This document shows positions 42,967 to 52,006 of a DNA stretch of 64,000 bases, piece by piece. A program made the position numbers and the translations under genes. Within the stretch, counting starts at the first letter, position 1. The number at the start of each line of letters is the position of its first letter. The notes below the pieces were generated by a model, which was given only the letters and a program-made list of their open reading frames with translations, was not told the DNA's origin and did not search any database. This DNA comes from Streptomyces sp. NBC_00442 (GTDB lineage Bacteria > Actinomycetota > Actinomycetes > Streptomycetales > Streptomycetaceae): positions 3,782,001 through 3,846,000 of the forward strand of contig NZ_CP107918.1 of the NCBI RefSeq assembly GCF_036014195.1, in the 5' to 3' direction.

Positions 42967-43493
42967 CCCGAGCGGGCGCCCGCGTGGGGACCGCCCTCGT
43001 CGTCCTCGTCGTGCGACACACCGGGCGGCAGCGCGCGGCGCATCTGCTCCAACTGGGCGCGAGCCGCCATCTGCTGGGCGAACAGCGCCGTCTGGATGCC
43101 GTGGAAGAGCCCTTCCAGCCAGCCCACCAACTGGGCCTGCGCGATGCGCAGTTCGGCCTCGGAGGGGATGGCCTCCTCCGTGAAGGGCAGGGAGAGCCGC
43201 TCCAGTTCCTCGACCAATTCCGGCGCCAGGCCGTCTTCCAGTTCCTTCACGGACGAGGCGTGAATGTCCTTCAGGCGTACGCGGCTCGCCTCGTCGAGAG
43301 GAGCCGCGCGGACTTCCTCAAGGAGCTGCTTGATCATGCTGCCGATCCGCATGACCTTCGCGGGCTGTTCGACCATCTCCGTCACCGGGACCTCGCGGGA
43401 CTCGTCGTCTCCACCGCCGATGGCCATACCGTCCTGGCCTACGACCAGGATGTGGGGGCTGTCCGGCGACTTATCGTTCCTCGGCATCTCCAT
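42954..43493 (-). CDS. bpa: Bacterial proteasome activator Bpa (DUF2587)
   Basis: A 179-residue helical protein of the DUF2587 family, which forms a ring that opens the 20S proteasome without ATP. The C-terminal GPYL resembles the GQYL/HbYX-type tail that docks into proteasome alpha pockets; the core has EVPVTEMVEQPAKVMRIGSM and QAQLVGWLEGLFHGIQTALFAQQM. I start at MEMPRNDKSPDSPH; an ATG 9 bases upstream is possible. The proteasome genes are not in the window. Confidence 0.93.
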   Translation of the reverse strand: MEMPRNDKSPDSPHILVVGQDGMAIGGGDDESREVPVTEMVEQPAKVMRIGSMIKQLLEEVRAAPLDEASRVRLKDIHASSVKELEDGLAPELVEELERLSLPFTEEAIPSEAELRIAQAQLVGWLEGLFHGIQTALFAQQMAARAQLEQMRRALPPGVSHDEDDEGGPHAGARSGPYL

Positions 43494-43592
43494 GCCGCCC
43501 ATTCTCTCGCACACGTGCCTCTCATCCCGTTGTGCCCCCGGGAAGCGGTGATCCACCGCCAGGGAGGCGCCGATTCCGGCCGAAGAGGCCGT

Positions 43593-43606
43593 GTTTCACG
43601 TGAAAC
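43593..43606. other. parS centromere site
   Basis: Perfect GTTTCACGTGAAAC palindrome in the gap between bpa and the secreted anchored protein gene. Confidence 0.93.
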
Positions 43607-43651
43607 ACGGCCCCGTCCACGGCGTTCGTGCCGGGCCGCCGGGATGCCGTG

Positions 43652-44242
43652 TCAGGGCCGTCTCAGCCGCAGCGCGAGAAATCCGAGCCCCAGACCGGTC
43701 AGGGCCAGGCCCGCTCCCAAGGAGAGGACGTGGAGGCGCAGGTCGGAGCCGCTGGAGCTGGAGGTGGAGACGGCCTGGGGCGTCTGATGGGGCCGGGGCT
43801 GCGTCCGCCCCGGCGTGGCCGTGCGGGCGGGGGTCGACTGGGGCGACGCCGGTGCCGAGGGCTCCGGGGCCGGGATCCGCGCGGGCGCCTGCGGGGCCGT
43901 CCGGTTCGTCTCCAGCGGAGCCGGGGCCACCTCGTCCCAGGCGTCCGACACGACGGGGTACTGGGCATCGGCCCGGCCCGGCCGCGTCCGGCCGACTCCG
44001 GCCCGGCTGCCCGCGAGGTGCTGCTCATCGGCGGCCACGCGGGAGGGCGTCGACCCCGGGGACGGATCGGTCGACGGCGAGGCCGGGAGGGAGGCCGAGG
44101 GCGAGGTCCGAGCGGTGTCGGGCGAGGTCACGGACACGCTGGGCGTCGGGTCGCCGACGGCGAGCGCGAGGGGCAGGGGCGTCAGGAGCAGCGCTCCCGT
44201 GAGCGAAACGGCCGCGGCGAGCGACCGGACCCCTGGAGCCAT
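43652..44242 (-). CDS. Secreted, C-terminally anchored low-complexity protein
   Basis: A 196-residue protein with a signal peptide (about 1-28), a long Ser/Pro/Thr/Ala-rich exposed region and a C-terminal membrane span (SLGAGLALTGLGLGFLALRL) ending in basic LRRP. There is no LAXTG or LPXTG before the span, so it is unlikely to be a sortase substrate. Start ATG at 44242 precedes the signal peptide. The function is unknown; it looks like a surface stalk protein. Confidence 0.7.
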   Translation of the reverse strand: MAPGVRSLAAAVSLTGALLLTPLPLALAVGDPTPSVSVTSPDTARTSPSASLPASPSTDPSPGSTPSRVAADEQHLAGSRAGVGRTRPGRADAQYPVVSDAWDEVAPAPLETNRTAPQAPARIPAPEPSAPASPQSTPARTATPGRTQPRPHQTPQAVSTSSSSGSDLRLHVLSLGAGLALTGLGLGFLALRLRRP

Positions 44243-44412
44243 GGCGGGGCCCCTTCCCGTACGGATGCGCAGGATCGCCTGAGGTGGCCGAATCAGCGTC
44301 ACACGCGGCGAGTTGCGCGGCATCCCGGGAGCCGCCCGGCATGCGCCGAATGGGCTTGGCGCCGCCCGGGGCATCCGACCGAGGAAGACCGGCACGGGTG
44401 ATCCGCAGCGAC

Positions 44413-44444
44413 GAAGGCCCGGCACCAGGGGGCGCCGGGCCTTC
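44413..44444 (-). terminator. Terminator of the downstream-facing kinase gene
   Basis: An 11-bp inverted repeat (GAAGGCCCGGC and complement) lies 87 bp past the stop of the leftward kinase gene. Confidence 0.6.
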
Positions 44445-44510
44445 ATCCGTATCCGTATCCGAGTCCCGTTCCGAGTCCCGTTCGAGTCCCGTTCCGAGTC
44501 CGTATCCGCG
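44445..44510. repeat. Short tandem repeats after the kinase gene
   Basis: Three ATCCGT units then several GAGTCCCGTTCC-type units. Slippage-prone spacer between the kinase stop and the secreted protein gene. Confidence 0.7.
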
Positions 44511-44530
44511 TGTGCGTGCGGGACGTGTGA

Positions 44531-46156
44531 CTACTGACCGGGCGGGTTGCCCGACGAGATCTGGAGCGTGAACTGGGCGTTCTTCTTGTCCACGTCCACG
44601 CCGGCCGCGGGGAACTGAGTGACCACCACGTCCTGGCCCCACTGGCCGTTGTCGATGGTCTCGGTGTTGACCTTCCAGCCGGCGGCCTGGATGCAGGACT
44701 TCACCGACAGGATGTCCTTGTAGGAGAAGTCGGGCGCCTGGACCTTGCCCGGGTCGAGGGTGGAGGTCTGCGGCGAGGTGCACTTGTCGGCGTCCATCTT
44801 GCGATCGCGCTCGGGGCCCTTGTGTCCGGCCGCCGCCGAGGTGCTGGCCTTCGCGTCGCCGCCATCGGCGTTCGAGTCGCCGTTGTTCAGGGTCAGTGCC
44901 GTGATCAGACCGCCGACCGCGAGGAGCGCCACGGCCACGGCGCCCACGATCACGCCGGTGTTCCGCTTGCCGCCGCCGGATGCCGCGGGCGGGGTGTGGG
45001 CCGGGGACATCGTGTACGGCGGCGGGGTGGCGGCCCCCATCGGGGCGTGCTGCTGCGGGTACCCGTAGGACGGCTGGACCATCGGCGTCGGGGCCGGGGT
45101 GGGCGGACCGTAGGGACCCGCCTGGTACGGCGTCTGCACGCTGCCCTGCAAGCCGGGCGCGGCCTGCGAGTCGAGCGGCGGGAAGACCGTCGCACCGACG
45201 CCCGCGCCGCTGACCGGCGGAGCCCCGCCGGTGATGACCGGTGCCGCGCCCATCTGGCCGGCGGACGCGATCCGGTGGATCTCGTCGTGCATGGCCTGAG
45301 CGCTGGGGAAGCGTTCGTTCGGGTTCTTCTTCAGGGCGCGGGCCACCAGCGCGTCCACGGCCGGGGTGATCGACCGGTTGACGGAGGACGGGGCGACCGG
45401 CTCCTCCTGGACGTGTGCGTACGCGATCGCGAGCGGCGAGTCCGCGTCGAAGGGGATGCGCCCGGTCAGGAGCTGGAAGAGCATGATGCCGACCGAGTAC
45501 AGGTCGGAGCGGGCGTCCACGCCACGGCCGAGGGCCTGCTCGGGCGACAGGTACTGGGGGGTGCCGACCACCATGCCGGTCTGGGTCATGGAGGTGACGC
45601 CGGACTGCATGGCGCGGGCGATGCCGAAGTCCATCACCTTGACGATGCCGCGCTTGGTCATCATCACGTTGCCCGGCTTGATGTCCCGGTGCACCAGGCC
45701 CATCTCGTGGCTGACCTCCAGGGCGGCCAGCACGTCGGCGGTCACCTTGAGGGCCTTGTCGGCCGGCATGGCGCCGTACTGCTGGACGTCGCGCTGCAGC
45801 GTCGAGCCGAGCGGCTCGCCCTCCACGTACTCCATGACGATGTACGGCATCACGCCGTCGGCGCCCGCGGAGCCGTTGAACATCACCGTGTCCTCGCCGG
45901 TGTCGAAGACGGAGACGATGTTGGTGTGCTGCAGCTTGGCGACGGCCTGCGCCTCGCGGCGGAACCGCTCGCGGAACGACTGCTCCCGGCCCAGTTCGGT
46001 GTGCAGGGTCTTGATGGCGACCTGGCGGTCGAGGGCGGAGTCGTACGCGAGGTACACCGACGCCATTCCGCCCTCGCCGAGGAGGTCGCGCAGCTGGTAG
46101 CGCCCGCCCGCGATGGAACCGCCCGCATAGCGGCCGTGTGCGCCGTCCTGGCTCAT
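44531..46156 (-). CDS. Transmembrane Ser/Thr protein kinase
   Basis: A 541-residue kinase. The catalytic domain (about 18-280) has GEGGMASVYLA, the VHRDIKPGNV catalytic loop, DFGIARAMQ and SPEQALGR. A Pro-rich cytoplasmic stretch follows, then a membrane span (about 403-425, VIVGAVAVALLAVGGLITAL) and a C-terminal PASTA-like domain (VVVTQFPAAGVDVDKK). It is divergent from the second kinase at 46417; the 260-bp gap holds both promoters. The ligand and substrates are unknown. Confidence 0.93.
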   Translation of the reverse strand: MSQDGAHGRYAGGSIAGGRYQLRDLLGEGGMASVYLAYDSALDRQVAIKTLHTELGREQSFRERFRREAQAVAKLQHTNIVSVFDTGEDTVMFNGSAGADGVMPYIVMEYVEGEPLGSTLQRDVQQYGAMPADKALKVTADVLAALEVSHEMGLVHRDIKPGNVMMTKRGIVKVMDFGIARAMQSGVTSMTQTGMVVGTPQYLSPEQALGRGVDARSDLYSVGIMLFQLLTGRIPFDADSPLAIAYAHVQEEPVAPSSVNRSITPAVDALVARALKKNPNERFPSAQAMHDEIHRIASAGQMGAAPVITGGAPPVSGAGVGATVFPPLDSQAAPGLQGSVQTPYQAGPYGPPTPAPTPMVQPSYGYPQQHAPMGAATPPPYTMSPAHTPPAASGGGKRNTGVIVGAVAVALLAVGGLITALTLNNGDSNADGGDAKASTSAAAGHKGPERDRKMDADKCTSPQTSTLDPGKVQAPDFSYKDILSVKSCIQAAGWKVNTETIDNGQWGQDVVVTQFPAAGVDVDKKNAQFTLQISSGNPPGQ

Positions 46157-46416
46157 GACTGTGCATCCCCCTTGGCGCGGTGGCCAGTGATGATCCTCGA
46201 TTTTTCAGGCCAAGTCTGCCCGAGGGGTGAGTCACGTCAAGCCGGGTGCCCGTTCCGTGACCCTACGCACGGGAAGAGACTCGCAAGCGTTACAGGAATG
46301 GCATGGAAACCGTACGAGATTTGCATGGGTACACGCGGAACCGATTGGATGGCCGGTCCATCCCGGACCGGCGGCCCCCGCCAACGCTGTAGCGTGCACT
46401 ACTGCACAACCAGCGG

Positions 46417-48198
46417 ATGAGCACGACAGAAGACCGTAAGGAAGACCGCGGACGCGGCCAGATACGACGGCGAGGACTGATGGCACCCGAACCCGACGGA
46501 AACGGCGCCGGGATGGCCGATGGGCAGGACCACGAGTCGTGGGTCGGCGTTCTCGTCGGCGACGGCCGGTACCGCCTCACCCACCGGCTGGGGCGCGGCG
46601 GCATGGCGGAGGTGTTCGCCGCCGAGGACGTGCGCCTGGGCCGCACCGTCGCCGTGAAGCTGCTCCGTGCCGATCTCGCCGAGGACCCGGTGTCCAAGGC
46701 GCGCTTCACCCGTGAGGCGCAGTCGGTGGCCGGACTCAACCACCACGCGGTGGTGGCGGTGTACGACTCCGGCGAGGACTTCGTGGGCCGCCAGACGGTC
46801 CCGTACATCGTGATGGAGCTCGTCGAGGGGCGCACCATCCGCGACCTGCTGGTCGACGCGGACGCGCCGCCGCCGGAGCAGGCGCTGATCATCGTGTCCG
46901 GCGTGCTCGAAGCGCTCGCCTACTCGCACCAGCACGGCATCGTGCACCGTGACATCAAGCCGGCCAACGTGATCATCACGGACACGGGCGCGGTCAAGGT
47001 GATGGACTTCGGCATCGCGCGCGCCCTGCACGGCGCCCAGTCGACGATGACGCAGACCGGCATGGTCATGGGCACCCCGCAGTACCTCTCGCCCGAGCAG
47101 GCGCTCGGCAAGGCCGTCGACCACCGCTCCGACCTGTACGCGACCGGCTGCCTGCTGTACGAACTCCTCGCGCAGCGGCCCCCGTTCGTCGGCGAGACGC
47201 CGTTGTCGGTGGTCTACCAGCACGTCCAGGACATGCCGATTCCGCCGTCGCACGTGGCTCATGTGGCGCCGCCGGAACTCGACGGCCTCGTCATGCGTTC
47301 TCTCGCCAAGGATCCGGACGACCGTTTCCAGTCCGCCGAGGAGATGCGCGGCCTGGTCCAGTACGGGCTGCAGATGCTCCAGGCGCAGGGCGGCCACACC
47401 GGCACCTGGAACACCGGCCCGGTCGAGATGATGCACGAGAGTGCCCGCACTCCGGCGATGGGCAGCGCCGGTGCCACCGCGGCCATGGGGCACCCCGTGC
47501 ACGGGGACACCTCGCAGTTCGGCGGTCCGATCCTGCCGCCGTCCAACCCGGACGACGGCGGGTACGACGGCTACGGTCACGGCGCCCCGAAGCGGCGTGG
47601 CGGCTCGGGCAAGATGGTGCTGTTCGTGGTGCTCGCCATTGTCGCGATCGCCGCGGGTGTCGCCTTCGCGCTGAACGCGACACAGGGTTCGGGCAACGGC
47701 TCGGGCGGCGGCGGGGGCACGACCTCGAACTCGCCGAAGACCTCGCCGTCGGTCTCCGCGCCGGACAGCCCTTCCGCGCCGGACACCCCAGGCACCAGCC
47801 AGGGCCAGACGTACGGCAGCAGCAGCAACGGCAACGGCGAGTCCCCCTCGCGCCACCGCTCGCGCTCCGCGTCGCCGTCCCCCAGCAAGTCGCGGCCGTC
47901 GCACTCGCCGGGTACGGACCAGGGCACGACGTCCGGCACGAGCGAGGGCACGGACCAGGGCACGACGTCCGGCACGAGCGAGGGCACGACCCAGGGCACG
48001 ACGTCTGGCACGAGCGACGGCACGACCCAGGGCACGACGTCCGGCACGAGCGCGGGGGCCGACCAGGGAAGTACCACCAAGGGCAGCTCTGCGGGGGCCG
48101 ACCAGGGCACCACCACCAAGGGCAGCTCTGCGGGGGCCGACCAGGGCACCACCACCAAGGGCACGACGCAGGGAACGTCCACCGGATCCGGAAACTGA
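46417..48198 (+). CDS. Transmembrane Ser/Thr protein kinase with repeat-rich extracellular stalk
   Basis: A 593-residue kinase. The catalytic domain (about 52-315) has GRGGMAEVFAAED, HRDIKPANV, DFGIARALHG and SPEQALG. A span at about 405-425 (MVLFVVLAIVAIAAGVAF) leads to an extracellular tail that has no PASTA domain: it is Ser/Gly/Thr-rich and ends in tandem units of 12 (GTDQGTTSGTSE) and 13 (GADQGTTTKGSSA) residues. ATG at 46417 keeps the longest open frame; an ATG at 46480 (MAPEPDGNGAG) with a GAGGA 3 nt upstream is an alternative. Divergent from the kinase at 44531. Confidence 0.9.
   Translation: MSTTEDRKEDRGRGQIRRRGLMAPEPDGNGAGMADGQDHESWVGVLVGDGRYRLTHRLGRGGMAEVFAAEDVRLGRTVAVKLLRADLAEDPVSKARFTREAQSVAGLNHHAVVAVYDSGEDFVGRQTVPYIVMELVEGRTIRDLLVDADAPPPEQALIIVSGVLEALAYSHQHGIVHRDIKPANVIITDTGAVKVMDFGIARALHGAQSTMTQTGMVMGTPQYLSPEQALGKAVDHRSDLYATGCLLYELLAQRPPFVGETPLSVVYQHVQDMPIPPSHVAHVAPPELDGLVMRSLAKDPDDRFQSAEEMRGLVQYGLQMLQAQGGHTGTWNTGPVEMMHESARTPAMGSAGATAAMGHPVHGDTSQFGGPILPPSNPDDGGYDGYGHGAPKRRGGSGKMVLFVVLAIVAIAAGVAFALNATQGSGNGSGGGGGTTSNSPKTSPSVSAPDSPSAPDTPGTSQGQTYGSSSNGNGESPSRHRSRSASPSPSKSRPSHSPGTDQGTTSGTSEGTDQGTTSGTSEGTTQGTTSGTSDGTTQGTTSGTSAGADQGSTTKGSSAGADQGTTTKGSSAGADQGTTTKGTTQGTSTGSGN
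47911..48171 (+). repeat. In-frame tandem repeats (four 36-bp then three 39-bp units)
   Basis: Units translate as GTDQGTTSGTSE-like repeats (47911-48054) followed by GADQGxTTKGxxx (48055-48171). The 36- and 39-bp lengths are multiples of three, so copy-number change would keep the frame. Confidence 0.9.
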
Positions 48199-48210
48199 CC
48201 CGGCTGACCC

Positions 48211-49224
48211 TCACCCCGCGAAGGCCTCGCACACCGCCTCGTACTCGCGGGTCCACCAGACCGCCAGGGCCGACGCCGCAGGAAACTGCGGGTCGGCCCT
48301 GCTGTCGTGCAGCTGGTAGCGCCAGCGCAGGATCCAGAAGTCGTTGAGCCGCTCCCACCACACCCGGTGCACCGCGGCCGCCAGCTCCTGCGCGTCGGCT
48401 CCGGCGGCCCGCCGGTAGGCGCGCGCGTAGGCCCGTACCTTGGCCAGCTCCAGTTGGCCCGAGGGGCGGACGAAGAAGATCACGGCGGCTCGCACCGCCT
48501 CCTCGGCGCGCGGCTGGACGCCGAGCCGGTCCCAGTCGACGATCGCCGCGGGCTCGGACGTGCGGCCCTCGCCGCGGTACAGCAGGTTCAGCGGATGGAA
48601 GTCGCCGTGCACCCAGGCGCCGGTCGCGGGGGCCGCCGGGCGGCGGTGGGCGTGCTCGCCGAGCAGCACCCGCCGCTCCAGCAGGCGGTGCTCGGCCAGT
48701 TCGTCGAAGCTGTCGCGGGGCCGGTGCCGGCGGGCCCGCGCCACCAGGTCGTCGATGAGCGCGAGGCTGTCCGCGGGGTCGGCGCTGAGGTGCTCGCCCT
48801 GCGGTACGTCGGGCTCCATGACCTGGGCCAGGCAGGTGTGCACGAGCCCGAGGAGCGCGCCGAGGCGGCGGGATTCCACGGTGCAGAGCTGGGCGCCGTC
48901 GCGATGGCGGCCATGCACCCACGGGTGCAGGGCGTAGCAGTGTCCGCCGATGACCGCGACGGTGTCGCCGTGGGTGTCCGGCACGGGCGGGGCGACGGGG
49001 ACGCCGAGAGCCTGGAGGCGTTCGGTCGCGCGGTGCTGGCGCGCGATGGCCTCGTGGTCGCCGTCGAGGTGGTGCTTGAGGAAGTAGTCGCCGCGGGTGG
49101 TGGCGAGGCGGTAGCCGCGGTTCAGCAGGCCCTGGGCGACCCGTTCGCAGGAGAGCGGCTCGCCGGGGGAGTCGTAGCGGCGCAGCAGATCGCCCACGGG
49201 TGGAGTTGCAGATGAGCGCGGCAC
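48211..49224 (-). CDS. Aminoglycoside phosphotransferase-family kinase-like protein
   Basis: A 337-residue APH-fold protein. The Brenner-type catalytic motif is GAWVHGDFHPLNLLY and the metal ligand is in AIVDWDRLGV. It phosphorylates an unknown small molecule or sugar; homology is to a broad family, not to known resistance enzymes. GTG start at 49224. The PNPOx-like gene ends 15 bp upstream on the same strand, suggesting a two-gene operon. Confidence 0.88.
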   Translation of the reverse strand: MPRSSATPPVGDLLRRYDSPGEPLSCERVAQGLLNRGYRLATTRGDYFLKHHLDGDHEAIARQHRATERLQALGVPVAPPVPDTHGDTVAVIGGHCYALHPWVHGRHRDGAQLCTVESRRLGALLGLVHTCLAQVMEPDVPQGEHLSADPADSLALIDDLVARARRHRPRDSFDELAEHRLLERRVLLGEHAHRRPAAPATGAWVHGDFHPLNLLYRGEGRTSEPAAIVDWDRLGVQPRAEEAVRAAVIFFVRPSGQLELAKVRAYARAYRRAAGADAQELAAAVHRVWWERLNDFWILRWRYQLHDSRADPQFPAASALAVWWTREYEAVCEAFAG

Positions 49225-49239
49225 TCGTCAGATGTTAGA

Positions 49240-49659
49240 TCACGCAACGTGCTTGAGTCGGCGCTCTGTGGAGTAGTCCAGCGAATGGACCGTTACGAAC
49301 TGGGGTTCGATGCGCATGTAGACCGGGTCGAAGGGCTCGCCGTCCACCTCGCGGGGCGCGGAGCCGAAGAGCCTCAGTTCATCGGCGGTCGGCTCGAAGG
49401 GCTCCGCGGTCCCGGTGAACTGCACCGACCACACGTGGTCCGCGCCCGAGCCGCAGTTGTCCGCGCCGTAGGCGACCACGCTGCCCAGGCACGCGTGGTG
49501 GTAGCCGAGGCCCGCGTGCAGGCGGAGCAGCACGCGGCCGTCGACGACGACGTGGCGGGCCGGCGCGACGAACGGCAGGGCACGCATGCTGGTAGCCACG
49601 CGGCCGTACGGAACACGGCCGAGCAGCTCAATGGCGTGGGCTTCCTCGTCGAAGGACAT
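49240..49659 (-). CDS. Pyridoxamine-5'-phosphate-oxidase-family flavoprotein
   Basis: A 139-residue split-barrel protein with the FMN-barrel pattern GRVPYGRVATSMRALPFVAPARHVVVDGRVLLRLH near the N-terminus and SVVAYGADNCGSGADHVWSV later. Such small proteins bind FMN, F420 or heme; the cofactor is not deducible. First gene of the pair with the APH-like kinase. Confidence 0.88.
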   Translation of the reverse strand: MSFDEEAHAIELLGRVPYGRVATSMRALPFVAPARHVVVDGRVLLRLHAGLGYHHACLGSVVAYGADNCGSGADHVWSVQFTGTAEPFEPTADELRLFGSAPREVDGEPFDPVYMRIEPQFVTVHSLDYSTERRLKHVA

Positions 49660-49753
49660 GCCCCCTACTTTTGCGTTCCGCGGGAGCCGGTGAAAGAGCT
49701 GGGGGCCCCGTGCGGCCGGGCCGTAGGTCCTTACCTGGCCGCGGGGCCGGTGT

Positions 49754-49775
49754 CCGGGCCCGCTCCCGGGCCCGG
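49754..49775 (-). terminator. Possible terminator of the response regulator gene
   Basis: An 8-bp inverted repeat (CCGGGCCC and complement) with a short loop lies 27 bp past the response regulator stop. Weak but plausible. Confidence 0.4.
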
Positions 49776-49801
49776 CTCGTCGGTGCTGCGTCAGCGCTGC
49801 G

Positions 49802-50482
49802 TCAGTGCTGCTTCTCCGCCTGGATCCGGGCCACGTACGCGGCGGCCTGGGAGCGGCGCTCCATACCCAGTTTGGAAAGGAGCGAGGAGACGTAATTCTT
49901 GATCGTCTTTTCGGCGAGGTGGAGGCGCTCGCCGATCACGCGGTTGGTGAGGCCCTCGCCGATCAGGTCGAGGATCTTGCGCTCCTGGTCGGTGAGGTTG
50001 GCCAGGCGGTCGTCGCCCTTGCTCTTGCCCCCGTCGCGCAGCCTTTCCAGGACGCGGGCGGTGGCCACCGGGTCGAGCAGCGACTTGCCGGCCGCGACAT
50101 CGCGCACGGCGGTCAGCAGCTCGCTTCCGCGGATCGCCTTGAGGACGTATCCGGAGGCACCGGCCATGATCGCGTCGAAGAGGGCCTCGTCGTCCGCGAA
50201 CGAGGTGAGCATCAGGCATTTGATGTCCTCGTTCCGCGAACGGATCTCACGGCAGACCTCGACTCCGCTGCCGTCGGGAAGGCGGACGTCCAGGACAGCG
50301 ACGTCGGGGCGGGTGGCCGGGATCCGGACCAGGGCGTCCGCCGCCGTGCCGGCTTCGCCGACCACCTCGATGTCGTCCTCGACGGAGAGCATTTCGTGGA
50401 CGCCGCGACGAACCACCTCGTGGTCGTCGAGCAGGAATACGGTGATTTTGCCTGTTTCGCGCACGGAATCAGTCTCACACAT
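49802..50482 (-). CDS. NarL/LuxR-family response regulator
   Basis: A 226-residue response regulator: receiver domain (about 13-130) with the phosphorylatable aspartate in [10 protein letters not shown] and the switch lysine in YVLKAI, and a C-terminal LuxR-type helix-turn-helix (about 160-220, [44 protein letters not shown]). No sensor kinase gene is adjacent, so it is an orphan. It resembles DevR/DosR-type regulators. Start ATG at 50482; GTG 18 bp downstream is possible. Confidence 0.93.
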   Translation of the reverse strand: MCETDSVRETGKITVFLLDDHEVVRRGVHEMLSVEDDIEVVGEAGTAADALVRIPATRPDVAVLDVRLPDGSGVEVCREIRSRNEDIKCLMLTSFADDEALFDAIMAGASGYVLKAIRGSELLTAVRDVAAGKSLLDPVATARVLERLRDGGKSKGDDRLANLTDQERKILDLIGEGLTNRVIGERLHLAEKTIKNYVSSLLSKLGMERRSQAAAYVARIQAEKQH

Positions 50483-50849
50483 TCATCCGAAGCACGCCGA
50501 AGAGTGCCATAAGTGACCCCTTCCCGAACCTGCGTGGCCGGGATAACGTGCCGTTGTTCCGGCGGCCTGCAAGGCTGTGACCAGCAGCTGTTCCCCACTT
50601 TCTCGATTTACTTGGAAATCCAAGCAAAATCGCAGGTCAAGCGGGGTTTCGCAGTAATGCGCAGCACTGGGTAACGTGCCTTTGGCAGGGCGCTCGCCGG
50701 GGCACCTGTCACGCCTGATCCCCGGCCGAGCGCACACACCCCGTGCACTTGAGACGGACAGGCGAGCCTCCCCCAAGCTCCGGACGAGCCGGGGGGACCC
50801 CCAGGCTCACCGGCGAACCCGGGAGCCGGACAGACGGAGGAGCACGCAC
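50483..50849. other. Divergent promoter region, 367 bp, with a dispersed hairpin repeat
   Basis: Gap between the response regulator and the second E1 alpha gene. It contains an AT-rich stretch (about 50600-50660) with a probable promoter, then a long C/G-tract inverted repeat (50764-50808), a type often found in Streptomyces intergenic DNA. Confidence 0.5.
50764..50808. repeat. C/G-tract imperfect inverted repeat
   Basis: GAGCCT and AGGCTC arms enclose CCCCC and GGGGG tracts. The same class of element starts near 4525 (CCTCCCCCAAGC). Probably a mobile small repeat family or a hairpin spread across the chromosome. Confidence 0.5.
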
Positions 50850-52004
50850 GTGACCGTGGAGAGCACTGCCGCGCGCAAACCGCGACGCAGCAGCAAGCGC
50901 ACCGCCGGCGCCGGCGCAAAGAAGACGGCCGCCGAGCCCGAGCTCGTACAGCTGCTGACGCCCGAGGGCGAGCGCGTCGAGCACCCTGACTACGACGTCG
51001 ACCTGAGCGCCGAGGAGCTGCGCGGTCTCTACCGAGACATGGTGCTGACCCGGCGCTTCGACGCCGAGGCCACCGCGCTGCAGCGCCAGGGCGAGCTGGG
51101 CCTGTGGGCCTCGCTGCTCGGCCAGGAGGCCGCTCAGATCGGCTCCGGGCGTGCGCTGCGGGACGACGACTACGTCTTCCCGACCTACCGCGAGCACGGC
51201 GTCGCCTGGTGCCGTGGCGTCGACCCGACCAACCTGCTCGGCATGTTCCGTGGCGTCAACCACGGTGGCTGGGACCCGAATTCCAACAATTTCCATCTGT
51301 ACACGATCGTGATCGGCTCGCAGACGCTGCACGCCACCGGGTACGCGATGGGCGTCGCCAAGGACGGTGCGGACAGCGCGGTCGTCGCCTACTTCGGTGA
51401 CGGCGCCTCCAGCCAGGGCGACGTCGCGGAGGCCTTCACCTTCTCCGCCGTCTACAACGCCCCGGTCGTGTTCTTCTGCCAGAACAACCAGTGGGCGATC
51501 TCCGAGCCCACCGAGAAGCAGATGCGCGTGCCGCTCTACCAGCGCGCCCAGGGCTTCGGCTTCCCCGGCGTCCGGGTCGACGGCAACGACGTGCTGGCCT
51601 GCCTGGCGGTCACGAAGGCCGCCCTGGCGCGGGCCCGGCGCGGTGAAGGACCCACCCTGGTCGAGGCGTTCACCTACCGGATGGGCGCGCACACCACCTC
51701 CGACGACCCGACGAAGTACCGGGCCGACGAGGAGCGCGAGGCGTGGGAGGCCAAGGACCCGATCCTGCGCCTGCGCGCCTACCTGGAGAACGCCGGCCAC
51801 GCGGACGCCGCGTTCTTCGAGGAGCTGGAGACCGAGTCGGAGACGCTCGGCAAGCGGGTGCGCGAGGCGGTGCGCGCCATGCCGGACCCCGAGCCGATGG
51901 CGATCTTCGACCACATCTACGCCGACGGCCACGCGCTGGTCGACGAGGAGCGCGCCCAGTTCGCCGCCTACCAGGCTTCGTTCTCGGACGGGGAGGGCAA
52001 CTAG
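50850..52004 (+). CDS. bkdA: 2-Oxo acid dehydrogenase E1 alpha subunit (second set)
   Basis: A 384-residue E1 alpha of the branched-chain/pyruvate dehydrogenase family. The TPP motif runs FGDGASSQGDVAEAF to NNQWAIS; an N-terminal Lys/Arg/Ala-rich leader of about 30 residues is absent from the first set. Closely related genes are duplicated in Streptomyces, one set being linked to branched-chain amino acid and fatty acid precursor supply. GTG at 50850 with ACGGAGGAGCA. Substrate preference cannot be fixed from sequence. Confidence 0.92.
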   Translation: MTVESTAARKPRRSSKRTAGAGAKKTAAEPELVQLLTPEGERVEHPDYDVDLSAEELRGLYRDMVLTRRFDAEATALQRQGELGLWASLLGQEAAQIGSGRALRDDDYVFPTYREHGVAWCRGVDPTNLLGMFRGVNHGGWDPNSNNFHLYTIVIGSQTLHATGYAMGVAKDGADSAVVAYFGDGASSQGDVAEAFTFSAVYNAPVVFFCQNNQWAISEPTEKQMRVPLYQRAQGFGFPGVRVDGNDVLACLAVTKAALARARRGEGPTLVEAFTYRMGAHTTSDDPTKYRADEEREAWEAKDPILRLRAYLENAGHADAAFFEELETESETLGKRVREAVRAMPDPEPMAIFDHIYADGHALVDEERAQFAAYQASFSDGEGN

Positions 52005-52006
52005 TC

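Noticed and set aside
43652..44242. Sortase substrate
   Set aside because: No LAXTG/LPXTG motif before the C-terminal span, which is a plain anchor.
47911..48171. CRISPR array
   Set aside because: Repeats are in frame, contiguous and without unique spacers; no cas genes are present.
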